Positions 11,458-25,900 of a stretch of DNA of 64,000 nt are shown in pieces. Every line of letters begins with the position of its first letter. The first letter of the stretch is position 1. The notes below the pieces were generated by a model. It saw only the letters and a program-made list of their open reading frames with translations. It had not been told where the DNA came from and did no database searches. The stretch spans positions 14,446,001 through 14,510,000 of the forward strand of contig JAMPIQ010000002.1 of NCBI GenBank assembly GCA_024699855.1, in the 5' to 3' direction. Both the position numbers and the translations under genes were made by a program. The DNA is from Aphelenchoides besseyi (taxonomy: Eukaryota; Nematoda; Chromadorea; Rhabditida; Aphelenchoididae).

Positions 11458-14400
11458 CGAAATAACAACAATAAATGATGTGATAAGCGGATACTGTATT
11501 CTCTGGTCACGTTCCTTCCGACCGAACAGTTAAATCCAAATACCACACACGTTGACCGCTAATTTGACGCAAATTGTAAACATTTCCTTCGTTGATAATG
11601 TTAAGCTACACACGTTCTCTGCAGATTAACTTCTTCGTATTAACAGTCGAGTATTACAGTTAAACGAATTCCCGCAAACGCTCACGCACTCCATTGCAAA
11701 CAAGCGACTAAGTCAAACGAGAAAATATTGTGGATTAAAAGTACAAGGTTGAAGTCTCCGGTTGCTAGTCATTGGCAAACTTGCACTGAGCTCAGATTAT
11801 GAACTCCTGTACCAGTAGGTTTAGATTAAAGATTACAAATTCCCTAATGACACCTTATAATGGAAAGTGGTCTCATTAGTACAATACGACAGTTTGTGTT
11901 ACAAAACGATTGTTTTAAGGAAGACAAAAACGTAACAGAGCTATTGGTCCAAAAAATCAAAACAATGTTGACTGTTCACTTTGAGCAATGATGTAGCGAA
12001 GCAGAAATGTTACCCATGGAAAGACACATTCGGCAAAACAAATCCGTAATGGAAGAAAGATATCCATTATGAAACAAAACTCACTGGACCATGAGTTTTA
12101 TCCACGAGATTTTCGATCTGCTCAACAACCATTCAAGACGGAAGAATACCCACAGTCTTCGTGTGTTTAGAAGCGTCATTAGTATTGAGAATCTATTCAT
12201 AATCCACGACAAACAATCTTTTCTATTTGGAAAACTGACAAAATAAACAGCTGCCTAAAGCAAAAGTGTTTATAAACTCACGAATTCTCCTCTGGAGCTT
12301 ATGAGTTTGAGTGCATGTGCCATTTACAGTGCCAAACAATCGTTAAAGTCAACATACAAACGGAAGCATTTAAGTTTATGGTTTAGGACAATGTCTGTCA
12401 TAAGCTCGTGAAGGTAATTGAACTCAAACTAAATCGACTCCTCAACTCTCCAAGTAATTTGCAATGTTTAAATTAGTTTGGCAAAAGGATAAATTAAAGT
12501 CGAATTGTACGCAAACTGATGCTCGAAAACACATCACGTGTTTGGAATGTAGATTTCATTTAACTGACTCAACTCGTTTACCTAATTTGCAAGTCTTTGT
12601 CGACAACTTTTTGCAGGATTCTTTTTTCAGCTGTCTCACGATTTCTAACGATCGTAGTTCATTGGTTGACTTTGATTGTTGAACGGGTTCAGGTGCTTTT
12701 GAATTGCTTACAAGAAAACCATTACGACTTTGCATTTTGTGCCGTGAATAATCGTCAACGAAGGTCGAAAAAACGTAATTTAAGAACACTGTTTGTTACG
12801 ACGAGGTAACCGGAGAATAAATGAACTCGGTTCATAAGTCAAACATGGAGTAGAGTGCGAATAAACGTGTTTGCGTGATATCAAGAAATAACCACAGACT
12901 CATTAGTAGTTGCAGATCTTTGGCCAATAAACCTGCCAACGAATTAAATGAGCGGGTGGTGGTATCCTGCGGAGAATTCGATAGTGAGTGCAGAAACATG
13001 CCAAAACAACGAACACGATTATTCGAAACCAAAAATTGCAAACAACTCGATTTCGATGAACAGCCAAACGAAGTTTTGGTCAAAAATCTTTGCAGCCAAA
13101 ACTACGAACCTTGCAAAGTCGTCCAAATTAAGAATGATGTTCACTCATAAATAATGCTGCTTATGATAGAATAGCCAAAAAGCTCCACAACTCGAGATGT
13201 TTAGGATCGTGGTCGAAGAGACGTAGTTTGACTTATTGTTCATTGCTTTTAACGAAAACACGAACCGATGGATAAAGTGAAGAGAAACGGTGCAGAGAAA
13301 GACTTAAAAACAGGAAAACGACGAAAAGCTGCGTATAAGAAGTGACGGATATGCACACCTGCATGTACATTCGTCTTTTGCCTTAATGGTAATGTCGAGA
13401 AGGCACGGATTGGCTATTGCTTGCTCATTTACGAGCCTCGCAATTCCCCATCAATTCTTGAAAACCAAACGATAAGTACAAAGTAGCCTGAATGAGTTAA
13501 CAACATTGCGGACTCTTTTTTTGACACCAAACTTATACTAATAGTTAATGTAATTTGTGTTCAATGAAAACTTTAAAGTCAAAGGTCTATAGTCGACATA
13601 AACGAAATCCACTACTCTTAGGTCCAGCTCGAATAATTCAAACGTATACGAAAATTTGACCAATAACAAAGAAAACGTGGAGGAAGACTATTAGTCTTTT
13701 CGTGTTTTACAACTATAGCAATCAAGTCACCGCTAGTCGGTTGGTATAATCCGTTTGTGTTGGCTCGGCTAAAGCTTCGTCAGTTTTTTTTATCTCCATC
13801 GACAACGATGAACATCTGCATTGTTATTCAATGACCAGATGAACGGCAATAGTTTTTATAAGTGCAAATTCTGAAACAAAATCTTTACAGAAACCCTACA
13901 AACACAGCTGTCATTTTCGTGCATCCCATTCGTACGTGTATTATCCGATATACCTAACGATTCATATCCATCATCGTTGTCATTGCATTCTAATCAGCTG
14001 ATGTAAAGCCAACGAAGTCAAAAAACGTAACCGACCGTATCGAACGATAACCAACAGAGCTAAACAACGTAAAAATAGTCACGTAGTCGATTGACATTTC
14101 TCTCATTAAACGTGTCATAACAAAAGGGAATTTAGTTACTTCTCCTCATTGAAACCGTTTTGTGAAACGCAACAAAACGAAGAACTTCAATAGAACATAT
14201 GAACGAGAATATGGTATAAAAAACACATGACTTGAAAGCATGCGAATACGAAGCAAAATCTCTTATGATTATTAACGAGTGGAGTGTGAAAACCCGCGAA
14301 ATTCCTAATGTTTTCGCACGGTCTGATCTGACTAGTATATCCAAGAATCTCATAAGCTAATTGTGAAATTTGCTGTCGTTCAATGACCACCATAAAGAAG

Positions 14401-17400
14401 CCAACTATTGTATCGGCAAAAGACCGGAAAATCAATAGGACATGAAACGGAAACGCAAATTAATGCGACGTATAATTTCGACTTTCCGCAACGTCAAAAC
14501 TTCGTTGAATCAGTACATGGGAACTGAAATGGAAGATTGTTGACAAGTGAACCTAAACGGCACTTAATGGCCAAATCGGACGTAATATCCACTTACTCAT
14601 AGACTCCCAAACACTCCGTATATTCTTTAGCTTTTTGGTTAACTTTGAAAGACGAAAAACAAAGAAACGCCTCATTCATGAAAATTTGATTAGTTTACGC
14701 TCAAAATACAACAACTTTTAAGACTAAAGTTTGGCCACGGATGAATGAGTAAGACGTGCTTAACGCTGTTTGCCCACTAGTACTCTCAAGTCCGTATACC
14801 ATTGATATAATTGATCTCATCCAAAAGTCAAATGTCACCTTTTCATTCGAGATGCTTCGTCTAAGAAACCCAATACCGAGTAATACGTTTCATTGCTTTC
14901 TAATTGTGTTCATACAAACACGATTAAAATCACCAGTTGTTCGAATGTCATCTAACAACCTTCTACCGTAAACTATTTGCTATTGTAATCCTTACACTCG
15001 TTTTTCTTTTCGTTCGCTTCAGAAATTAAGAGGCTGATAGAAGGCTGAATTTTTTATTAATTTCAACAAACAAACTGAAATCTTCAACTCGACTAGCAGC
15101 TGGAAAGTTAAAAGAGATTCGAAAGCTTTTTCTCATTTGATGGATCCCTAAAATCAACATGGTCGTTTATAATAACAGTAATTTTAATTCACCGTACCAA
15201 TTAGCAAATTGCCTGCTTGTTGGAACCGAATTAAGAAGACCTTTACTGCTTGCAGCTTCTACGTGGTGCTAAGAACATTATGGATTTACAACCAAGCACA
15301 ACATGAAACCGCAAGTCGTATTCGGCCTAATAGTCCTCGTAGATAGTCGAATAGCAATAACAATCAACTTGCAATAACCATAGAAATCCGACACTCATAA
15401 TCAACCAATCTGTTAGTTCCAAAAGCGAAAACAAAATCTTCAAAAGTTTGTTCTCACAGATTTCCACTAAAACGCGAAAACGGCCGCGCTGGATTTTTGA
15501 CTATGTCGCCGCTTTTTTACCGAATCAACACGCTCACTCGTAAAAAAACTTCAACCCAACACCTCTGCTTTCAAGTTTTTTGCGGTTTCAATCAAGAACA
15601 CGACATGCTCTTTGCTCGACCGCCATAACAACTCAACAACGCGCCGTTTGATGCGTAATTTAACCCAATTAAAGAACAAGCAACTCGGAAGTATTGCAAA
15701 CTGGAAGTGTAATCAACGAATTGATAGCAAAGTTCTCTTGCCGTGCTTCTTTGACGTGCATTTGAACGCCCTCCCATTAGTCACCACTCCGCTGAAATCG
15801 GATGCCAACGAGCGTTAAGTTCAGTGAATGGATGTGTTCAATCAAAACATCGACTGGAGTAACAGGGATCGCAGCAAACAAACTGAACGCGCAATCGGTT
15901 TTTTTTGCAAAACGAATGTACTCAATAACAACGATTCAGAATCGTGCAAAAATCTCTTTTTTCAACAATCCGCGCGGATTTGCGGACCATCGACAAAGCG
16001 AATTAAAATTGCGAGTTTCCGCTCCGGGCACTCAACTGCCATGTGAAAGTGAGAACTTCAAAATCGGATACCACGAAACTCGCGAGGCGACCAACCAGTT
16101 CGGTTATGTTTCCGATCAAACGGCCCCGCCGATATTACTCAGCTCCAAGGGTTTTCGTTCATTGGGCTTTCTAAGCATCAGATGCAGCGCCGGTAATTTT
16201 CGTCGATCGGGGGTATTCGAAACCAAAAAAGCGAGAACGAGTCCCCGCGCGTTAGAAGCTTCTAAGCGCCGCTCAACAAAAGACGATTCGACAGTTCAAT
16301 GCCAAATGAACCGGACGCATACAAGTGAAGGCAATTCTGCCCGTCCTAATGATTGATCTAGACCATAAACGTATCTTAATGCCGTTCACTTTTCTATTGT
16401 TCCCTTCACTGGCATCGAGGCATTCATAAGTGGAATTTTGAGTCAACTCGAAGACAATCAACGTCCCCAACCCTCGATTTCCATTATCTGTAGGTTTATA
16501 GAACGTCAATTAAAAGCTCTGTCGTAAGCACTCACTGACGGTTATGAACCTGACTGCTATCACGTGTATGTAGGAATATAAACTTGAAAATCAGTAAACA
16601 AATTGAACCGTTTGCCTCATTGCAACCGATCATTTTTCAATTCATAAGTTCCACCAACCTCTACATCAGACCCAGATCAAATTGCTGATTTCAATTCATA
16701 TGCAAAGTCCCATTCTTAGTCATGCGCAATAAAAACGAATAATACCGCTTCGAATGTGCAACACAAACTGACAAATTTTACGCTTATGCGCCATGAGAAC
16801 TGATCGTCACATTTGAACAAACACAACAAACCCTTTTAATCGCAACAGCCACACCCTCACAACTTTGATTTGACAAAGCGGAAGACTCGTCTGAATATAA
16901 CCATCAAATGCATGAACTATCACAAAAACAAACCATTAATACAACATTTCCAGCGACTTTGCAAACTCCCGTTACTTTTGAAAGACAATGCTGCGACACG
17001 CTCGAGAGTCTGAAATCAAAATGCACACAGACCTTGATCCCCAAAAGAATTGCCCACGTAAAACTCCAACCGGCGACCTTAACTTTCGTTCGTTCGTCGT
17101 GTCGAATATAAAACGCGTCGTGGACCAAATACGCACTGATAAGCGTTGCGAGGAATTAGACTCCTAATACACCGAGCGAGTGAACGTGGTCGCTTATTTT
17201 CGGCAATAGCAACAAATCAGCAATGTGGATCGATGATAACTGATTAAGAGACTCAAACGAACAACTCTCGAGATACAAGTCCAAAATAGCCGGAGAGCAT
17301 TAGCACTTTATCAATATTGCTATTCAGAGTCGAAGTTTAAAGGGCAAATTAAAGTTCTCGCTTGTATTTGAAATCAAAGGCTAATTGTGTAAAACTTCAA

Positions 17401-20400
17401 AAAGAGAAGCCTCCGACCAACTCAATGGCTAATGAAATTCACGTCAGCGCTGGGATTCTTAATTTAAAAACAAAACGAGAAATGAACAAAAAGGTGAACG
17501 TATTTTTGGAGGCAAATGCGCGTTCAACGTCAGTCACTTGAATCGATGTGGAAAATAAAATTCTCGTCTGCTTCCCGCACAAAACTTAACAGACCACAAA
17601 TAACTTTTCTTTCGAGTAAGAATCATTTTCGAAGGCCAGCAATCAACCAAAATGATGCATTAAAGTGATTATACCATCGGCTAATCGAATGATCACTTTG
17701 AAGCATAATCTAAGATACTCGTCAGGCCCTATTCACTTATTGCTTTATACTCAGCCCGCAAAAAGCGAGTACTCGTCATGATGATAATCGTTTCGCAATT
17801 ATCCGATTTAATCCTTTTCGGCCTCATCGAATAACAACTGGATGAGCTTAGTAAACCAAATCTACGCTTACAAGCGAAAACTCCCGCGGTGCAGTTGCCT
17901 GTTGCGCAACTCAACGTTGTTTGAAGCTCACTACCGAAATGGTTGGGGATGTTCGGCTTTCCAGAGACCTCTTATACTCGGCCGCCTACACCTGCCATGC
18001 TCAGACGAAAGGTGGTCCAAAACACGGATGCTAATAAGTTCGCTTAATAATCACAATGTCTCTCGCTATACTCATGTGCTCGCTTTCCAGTAATCTCGCA
18101 AATTGGCTCAAGTCCCGCCAATGAAACTAATTAAACAATTTTGAAATCCCAGGAAACGCATTGTGCCGATAAGTTAATTAGACAGAAGGTGTGAAAGCAG
18201 TTGAGGTCAAAGTTCAAACAACGTCTTATGTTAATATCTACACTTTCAACGACATTCTGAAATCAATTCTAAACAACTTATTCTTACTTCATGATTAATT
18301 TAACCATTGAGATCTCTTGGAGAGTTTAGGTCCCGGATAAAGTGCATGAAAATATTGTTGACCGCAATAGAGAAATATAAACTCATGTTTTACGAGTAGT
18401 CATTAAGAGCGAAAATACGGTCAGCGTCTGAATTCGTTCCTTGTTGGGGCCAATTATCAAAAGCAAAGGTAATCGGGAGCTCGTAAGCGTTTGGCATTGA
18501 AGAAGACCCGACGGTTAATGGAAACTGCGCGGTCCGTCGAGACCTTTATCCTAAACAATTGAAGTGGGCGAAGGCTTTTGACTTGGCCTGCTTGACAATA
18601 TGCCTAGCAACCAGGCAGTCAACGTAGCAAGACGCGCCGAATTTTGTATGGTTGTCAGCAGCATGTTCATTCTGTGTCCATTTTCTTTCAGAAATATTTC
18701 GGGGAAGCGGTTCATGTTTGGCCAACAAGCGATTTAGTGCAACGTGAGAAAATATTTGTCTTCCATCCGACGGCGAAAGGTACTCGGTGTCCAATACAAA
18801 AATGAGCACAAACCATTTTCACACAAAACGAAAATTCTTTGAATAACTTCACCATATGACAATTAACTTGGACATGAAAACAAGGAAACCACTCGAAATC
18901 CTTTTTTGAATTATTGGCACTGTTGAGTGAATAAAAGCTATCAACTAGAGCCAATGAAGCTAGAAACATATCCAATTCTGACCACCTTTTGTTTCCACCG
19001 TGAATCAACTGGAAATCGTAATAGAGTCAACGACCATGCTGGTAACCAAACAACAAGATTGTAGAATGCGTTTAGCCTTCCGTGTCCATTTAACACTAAA
19101 CGAAAGATCAGGACCACGAACGAAATTGGATTAGCTGCCGTAAAAACGTTTATTTCAATTACATTGTCTATGAGCAAACTGATTACAAGTCTGTGGATTT
19201 GTTCTCGTTTGAATGTTGTTGAGTTATCATCGTAAGCAAACGAATCCACTCACGATCTTCGCTCCTCAACGATTTCGAAGTCTCCAGCGTCGTTGAACAC
19301 ATTCGATGAATCAAAACGTTTCCGAAAATAACTTCACCAGTTTTCTCCTGCGCTCCACGTCGACTTCATGGCCAGCGATCGATGTTGCGCGAATTGCGCC
19401 GCGCAACAACCGCGCTCTCGCGTGGAGAGTTGCGTTCTGAACAAAAAAAAGTTATTTTTGGATCAAAGAAAGAAACAAGCCAAAGAGTCTTCGTTTCCAC
19501 TTCCGACGCGGACCGAATGACGAGTTTTGTTTGTTTAACGACGAAGATCAACTCGATTTTGCTGTTGAACTGAGTTTCAAATTCGTTTCTTGCGCTTAAC
19601 ACCATCGGTGGTTTGATTGCTTCTTAGATGCCTTGGAGTTTTAGACCAGATAGCTTCTCTACAGCTCTTAAAGGCCATACGACGTGAGTGTTTTTGAACG
19701 TACTTCGAACACTCGGCGATCTTGCGAGCGATTGTAAAATAGGAGTTTCTTGGCAAGAGCTATGTTGGATGATGTTCGATAACCACTTTTGAAGATGAAT
19801 TCGAAGCATCAAGGCAAATTGAACGACTGTCGTGTTGTAGATCTCAAGCAGAAGTCGATAACCGTAGAACTATCGGTATAAAGACGTTGAAAGTGCTTCT
19901 TCACGATTTAGAGCTAAACTTTTGATTTCGTTTCCGTTCGAATATGTCGATTCGTTTGTTTAAGTTTTGGTTGCTTTTCAACGGTCTAATTTTAAATACA
20001 CGCTAAAAAGAATACATTCGATGAATCGTTCACGAATTTCGGTGTTATTTGGCAGAACGTGTTCGATTCAGACACTTCAACGTGAAAGATACGAGTGACT
20101 CACAGTGGGGCCAAACCACAGTGTTGTTGTGATTCGTCGAAAAGCGTCGTTTTTGTGAATTTCACAACAAACAGCCAACAGACATTCACACGTTTACTCG
20201 CAAACTTTACGTTGATATCTGCACTCTTATGGTGATTTCGAAAATTCAAAGTATGTTGCTCGTTTCGATTGCGTGACTCGACTATTTCAAGAATCCAATG
20301 GCATGGCGAATATATCTCAAAGGTTGAAGGTCACTCATTTTTGTGCCAATGGTCTCGAATTGGCGTCTTTTCGGACAATCAGATTTGCAAGGAAACGACA

Positions 20401-22970
20401 TGCAACCACGAGTTCAATTACTCTGTGGGTTTATGGGCTGAAATGCTGCTAACAATAATCAGCACTTAAATAGTTTGCAGCATAAATTTGCTCTTAGATT
20501 CCAATGATGTGATGAAAGTGATTTGTTGAACGAACATTCGAAAAAGCTTTTCTCTACTTTGATCTTTTTGCTCGTGCTTCCTGTCACTTCCTCTTCATTC
20601 AATCAATGGTCTCAACTGACGATGTGTAACTACGCGAATATCACTAAAAACATGCTACTTGTTTGAAATGCTTGCCATTGAATTGGCCGATTCCAAAGCT
20701 TTGCTTACCCTTCAATACTGAACGATTGCAATCACAGCCTACAGTTCAATGAGTAAAAAGAACGAGAGTTCGATTGGAAAACAAGATTGATGGAAAACTT
20801 TGACGGTGTGAAATGCACATGAACTGATATTTCCACTTGTGATCTTTAACATCATCTTTCGGTTTGCACAAACATCTTGTGAGTTCCGCCATTCGATTTT
20901 TCGTTGACGTGCTCGACCCGCTATCACGTGCACTGAGATTGTTGTCGAGCGTATAAGTCGGACTGCCGCACTTCGAAATGTCAACCGTTGCGGTGTTTTG
21001 ATCGCTTGACGTGAAAACACTGCGGTCAATCGACAACATTCGCGTACACGCCTCCCTAAGTCGGAAGAGCGCCAAACGAAGTTTGGTCTCTCGTTTGCGA
21101 CGGCAATCAATATCCACGTGTATAGTGCATGAGTTCCCGCTTAAGGAAAACGCCAACGGTATTTTGTGTACGACAATCAGCACGTGTCTGCATGAGTTTT
21201 CCCCCTTCTGTCGAATCACGCGGTCCGATCGCAAAGGTTGCAGAGCTTAAATTAAGAACAGAAACGAGTAATTTCTCCAGTCATCGAACTTCGAATCGCA
21301 TTGTTGTCAATTTCGCAATCGAGTTGTTTAATTGTTATTGTTCATTGGGTGCAAACTTGTCATTAAACGTCGGAACGATAGGCTCGCATTGTTTAGTTGT
21401 AAACTTTGCATACGAGTTTAAACCGCCGACCTGAAGCCATTTGACGTCTTTTTTGTTGCGTACAGTCTCGAAAAGAAGCATTTGTTTCGTCTGTACAAGT
21501 CATTTGACAAGTTAAACTAATTGAAAATCGGTCTCCTGTTGCGCGGTTCGATCAGTGAACAAGTTGATCGGGCTCTTTGGAAATTCGGTTCTTAGCCCCA
21601 TTCTATTTATTGCTTGGTGATTCCCCTATTGAAGTAAATATTACATCGATGCCTTCTAGCGTATAAGACCCGCATCCGTTATCGTTGCGGTGTTTTCCAC
21701 GCGTAAAGCACGTTCATGAACATGCGCATTGGAAAGACGGTTGACGACGCATTTCGTTGATAGATTTTTCGATCGTCGGATATCCGCGACATAACGCGAT
21801 CGTTGTCGAATGGGCGAAAAACGTCGTGCGATTCACGTGCCGCAACAACCGAATGTTTTCGCCGTCTGCCACGATCGCTCCCGTGTCTGTTTTGTCGCAT
21901 CTCGGCCCATTGCTGAACATTAATGCTGAAGAGTTTGGAAAACAAACGATCTTCGAATTCTTTTGCATTCCAATTGCCGTGTACATTGGAAAAATTTCGA
22001 ATTTGTTTTCAACCAAAAACAACGGAATCTCTTGATTAGTCGGGAGGTCACTGTTCTGGTCATGTTCGATTCGAGCAACAACAAGAGAGCTTAATTTGGA
22101 AGCAGGCGTGGCCATTCGCTTCACGGTAATGCACCAGCGGCTAGTGTTCACATGCTCTCTTCCTCATTGTCTTTGCACATGTTGTGAATGGTGCGAGAAG
22201 GCGTGGTTTGAAATTTTAGTGTGGTACGCCACGTAAAACGTGCGGGTGAAATGCAGAAAAATGCGACGGGGTGGGGTAGCGAGCAAAAAGCAAAAAAGAA
22301 AAACGGGCAAATGGAGGGCGGTGGCTTAAGGTTCAGTTTAGAGAAAATGCACCGACCTCCGGCGGTTCGTCGTGCTTTTCGCGTGCATTTCGTCGGTCGC
22401 TCTTTTGGAACATTGTTCGAAGAAGTTTGTAATACCCAACTTTGGCCACTCACTTTCACGATACTTTTTCTTTCTTTTCCATTCACTTCTTTGCACCACC
22501 ATAAGCTTCCGAAAAGCTTTGTACCGTAGGGTTCCTGGGCGAATTCTGTTTGTGTGTTCTGTTCGTGTCATCGATTTAACTTTTTGATATGAATGGAACG
22601 CATGACCTGTAATATCGTTAATCGCGTCACACCTCCTTTTGATTGGCGGCAATTCACATGAAAAGCGTGTTTCCAAAAGAGGGTGTTTAAGGTTTCGTGC
22701 TCTCAGAGTGCACGTTTATCAATTCGCACGGTCCCTCGATTTACAACTCTCGCGACAAACGTTGTTTTCTCCCTCAAATATTTTCATTTAGAGCTCTTCG
22801 AGTCATTTGCGGAATCATCCGCACTCGTTTACAATCTTGCACGTTGTGCCTTGGCCATTGGAACTTTAGCATTTGAGTTTGCGGTTTCAAAGAACTGCAC
22901 TCGCTGTTTCTGCAAGGACGACGCGTATTTCCTCCATTGAGTTTTCAATTTCACCGGTTCTGACCTCAAA
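11458..22970. other. Long region without recognisable genes, upstream of the MXD-like gene
   Basis: About 11.5 kb in which I find no exon with a recognisable domain or a coherent splice series on either strand. Open frames up to about 180 codons (for example 15802-16356 plus and 20746-21234 minus) look like chance, having no homology I recognise and no conserved motif. From roughly 19.3 kb onward the sequence becomes richer in CG dinucleotides. The span may hold the promoter, enhancers or distant 5' UTR exons of the MXD-like gene and of the GTPase gene, which is transcribed away from it. No tRNA, CRISPR-like array or long tandem repeat was seen. Confidence 0.4.
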
Positions 22971-25900
22971 ATGAACGTGACCATCGACCAAATTTTGCGT
23001 GCCGCTCAACTTCTGGAGCAAAGTCAAAATCTTCCGTTGATTGATCCGCTTTCGTTTTGCAAACTTGGTCGTAAGCTTCAACTTAAATCTTTTCAACACA
23101 CAATCGATCTCAATTTCAGAAGACTACGAAGAACGTTATACTCAATCGAAGATGCGCTCCAACTTGATTACAACTACGACAACCACGGCATTCGATAACA
23201 CGCTCGGTGGCGGTTTGTCGACTGCTGCAGCAGCCGGAAATTTGTTCGAACCCAAGTTGTCGGTTGGATCGACCGGAAGTTCACGACGAAGTTCACCATC
23301 TTCGCTTCTGTCCGGTGCATCATCTGAACCGTCCGTTTCGTCTCAAAATTCAAGTGCTCCAAACTCACCACCAGTTGTTTTGTTGCCTTCGAACATCAAC
23401 GCGGCCGCTGCTGCCGTCGCCGCTGCAAAGAAGTTGTCCAACGCGTCTTCGACCGGAATCGCTCCATTACTTACGTGTCGTACCACTACCACCAATCCCA
23501 ATGGCTCTCATAGTACACGACAGAGCAGGTATAGTCAACTTTTTTTGAATTGAACTTTTGTCCTTTGAGAAAGTTTTTTTGCAAACGCTGCGACAAATTC
23601 GTTTTGTTCTTAAGTTTACGGAACGTATACGACAAAATCCATTCGAGTGTTCTTTGCCGGCGGCGTTCCACGTTGTTTGTTGGAACAAGCTCCATGTGTA
23701 TCGCACATGTCGACGGACGCACGTGAAATCGGCTGTCCGTTCGAGAGGCGTCGAGTACTTTGAAGCCAAAACGATTTTCGCCTGAAAAACAAGCGCCACG
23801 GGGCCGTCAAACAGCCGCACGGCGCTTAAAATTTCGAGTGGTCCGGACGAACGGAACGGCCACCGACCGTGTGCACTTTTTTTTTGTGCGCAGGCGGCGA
23901 TTTCGCCACGTGCGTTCCGCGTGTGCCATTTCACGGGGCGGGGTCCGTTTTTTCGAGTCTTTGGACGGACAGAATTTTGTTCAGACATTCGACAGCGTCG
24001 GGTTGACGTGCGTCGCTCCGAGAGTTTTGATCCGCTCAAAGCGGTCGAAGAATCCGCCAACTGCCGCTTTTTCGTCGCAACAGATCGAGGTGGGGAAAAA
24101 GCGCGTGAGCGACGTGGAATCAAAACAACAAAAAAAAAGTCGCCGCAACGAAGAGGCCAATTCGAAAGATCACCGAGCGCAAAAACTCGTGCTCACAAGA
24201 AAGCGGAAATTCTGTTTTCGTCTGCACATTTCGCGAAAACACGTTCGAAGCGTCGACAAAGAATTGTGGACGCAGTTGATATCAACACGAAAACAGCAAA
24301 CCTCAAACAAAAATCGATCGGCACGTGATCGAAACTCGCGAGCACGTGGATCGTTTGGTTATCAGCTTCAACGAGATGGTTCCGCGTTTCCTTCGTCTTC
24401 TGCACCGAGTACACGCGCCTTCAAATCAAACTTTCGAACCAGTCTCATGACTCAACGGCTTCAAGGCTTATAAGTCATGACATCGATTCGTGAACGAGCA
24501 AACAAACTGCTGTTGAATTGTACTTTTGTTGCGGATTTCTGCAAATGAACTTCTGACTTTTCACTCGGCACCTCTCGTATTGCATTTTCAAGAGTTGGAA
24601 TTCCATTCCGGTCGGATGGGCTCACGTTCGGAACGCATTTCCATTGTTTCCAGACAAAGTTTCAATGGTTTTTTGTTTGCTTTTGTTTATTCCCATTGAG
24701 CATCGGCTGCGGAAGCTCCGGTGTACTTGCGGTCGCAGATGAGTGTTCGAGAAAAGAAAACGAACTTTAGCACCGTTCGAACGGCTTTCGATTGTTGAAT
24801 TCGAATGCTGATTCACGCGGAAGTTTTCGTTGTTGAAGACGTTAATTGAAAACCGGCATGTGAGAGGCTCCGACGGGAAGAATAGAAAGGTCGCGTGGAA
24901 CCAATGTTCCTTCGATCCTAATGGCCTCGGATTGAACACACACGTAAACTTGGTCGTGAATCATTCATCGAACACAAATTCAAACGAACCCAACAACTAC
25001 CGTATGCGGTTTCGATCTTAAAAGATCTTTGTTCGAAACGTTGTTGGACGGAGAATCACGCGGCGCAACGTACAATTCGACTTTGAGCGCAAAGAAGAGA
25101 GAATGCGACAGCGGATGTTGTCGTCGCGATTCCGACTTGCACCGCCGCTCATTTGCTTCCAAAAAGGCTGAAGCAGGTCGTCGCCATGTGACACGTCGTG
25201 ATGACATTTTTTAACGAAAACGCACGATCTTTGCGTGCAGTAAACAGCAATCACGCGCGGTCCAAAGTTCATTTCGATTGTTAAACAACCAAAAAAACTT
25301 CTGAAATTCATATTCCAGAGCCGCACACAATGAGCTGGAGAAGAATCGACGTGCCAATTTGCGTGGCTATTTGGACAAATTGAAATCGGTTCTACCGCCC
25401 GATCCCGAATCGACTCGTGACACGACCCTGTCACTTCTGACTCGTGCTCGTAATTACATTCGGGTAGGTTCTTTTTTGATATTACGACGTCAAACTTTAA
25501 TCTTTCGTCCTTCTGTCTTGACCATCGAAAACACTTTCAATTATACGCTGCACTTTTCTTTTGGATATTTTCGGAGCCCTCCCGTAACTTTACGATCATC
25601 GCACATTCAATTCGGTTTTTGTTTCCGCTTTCCAATTCGTGCACGCACACACACACACATGGAAAACATGTGTGCCATATCCGTCGTGCCAAATGTTGAC
25701 TTTCGAATGGACAACAGGCACACAGAATTCGTAGTTCGCGTGTGGAGTCGGATGTGTTTGGCGGATGGCAGTTGTTTGTCTCTCGTTGGCCACTCGACGA
25801 TGCTTACGAACGTAATAGAAAACTGCGGGCAATTGAAGAGAAAAAACCGAACGGCCAAAGAGTGTGGATGGGACTCACGTCCATCAAGCGACCACGTTCT

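Noticed and set aside
20739..21250. Overlapping minus and plus frames of 120 to 160 codons
   Set aside because: Mutually antisense, no conserved motif, and located in the CG-rich part of the gene-poor region.
23467..24473. Long open frames on both strands in the MXD-like intron
   Set aside because: They overlap one another on opposite strands in CG-rich DNA where stop codons are rare. Neither shows a domain. Kept only as an observation on composition.
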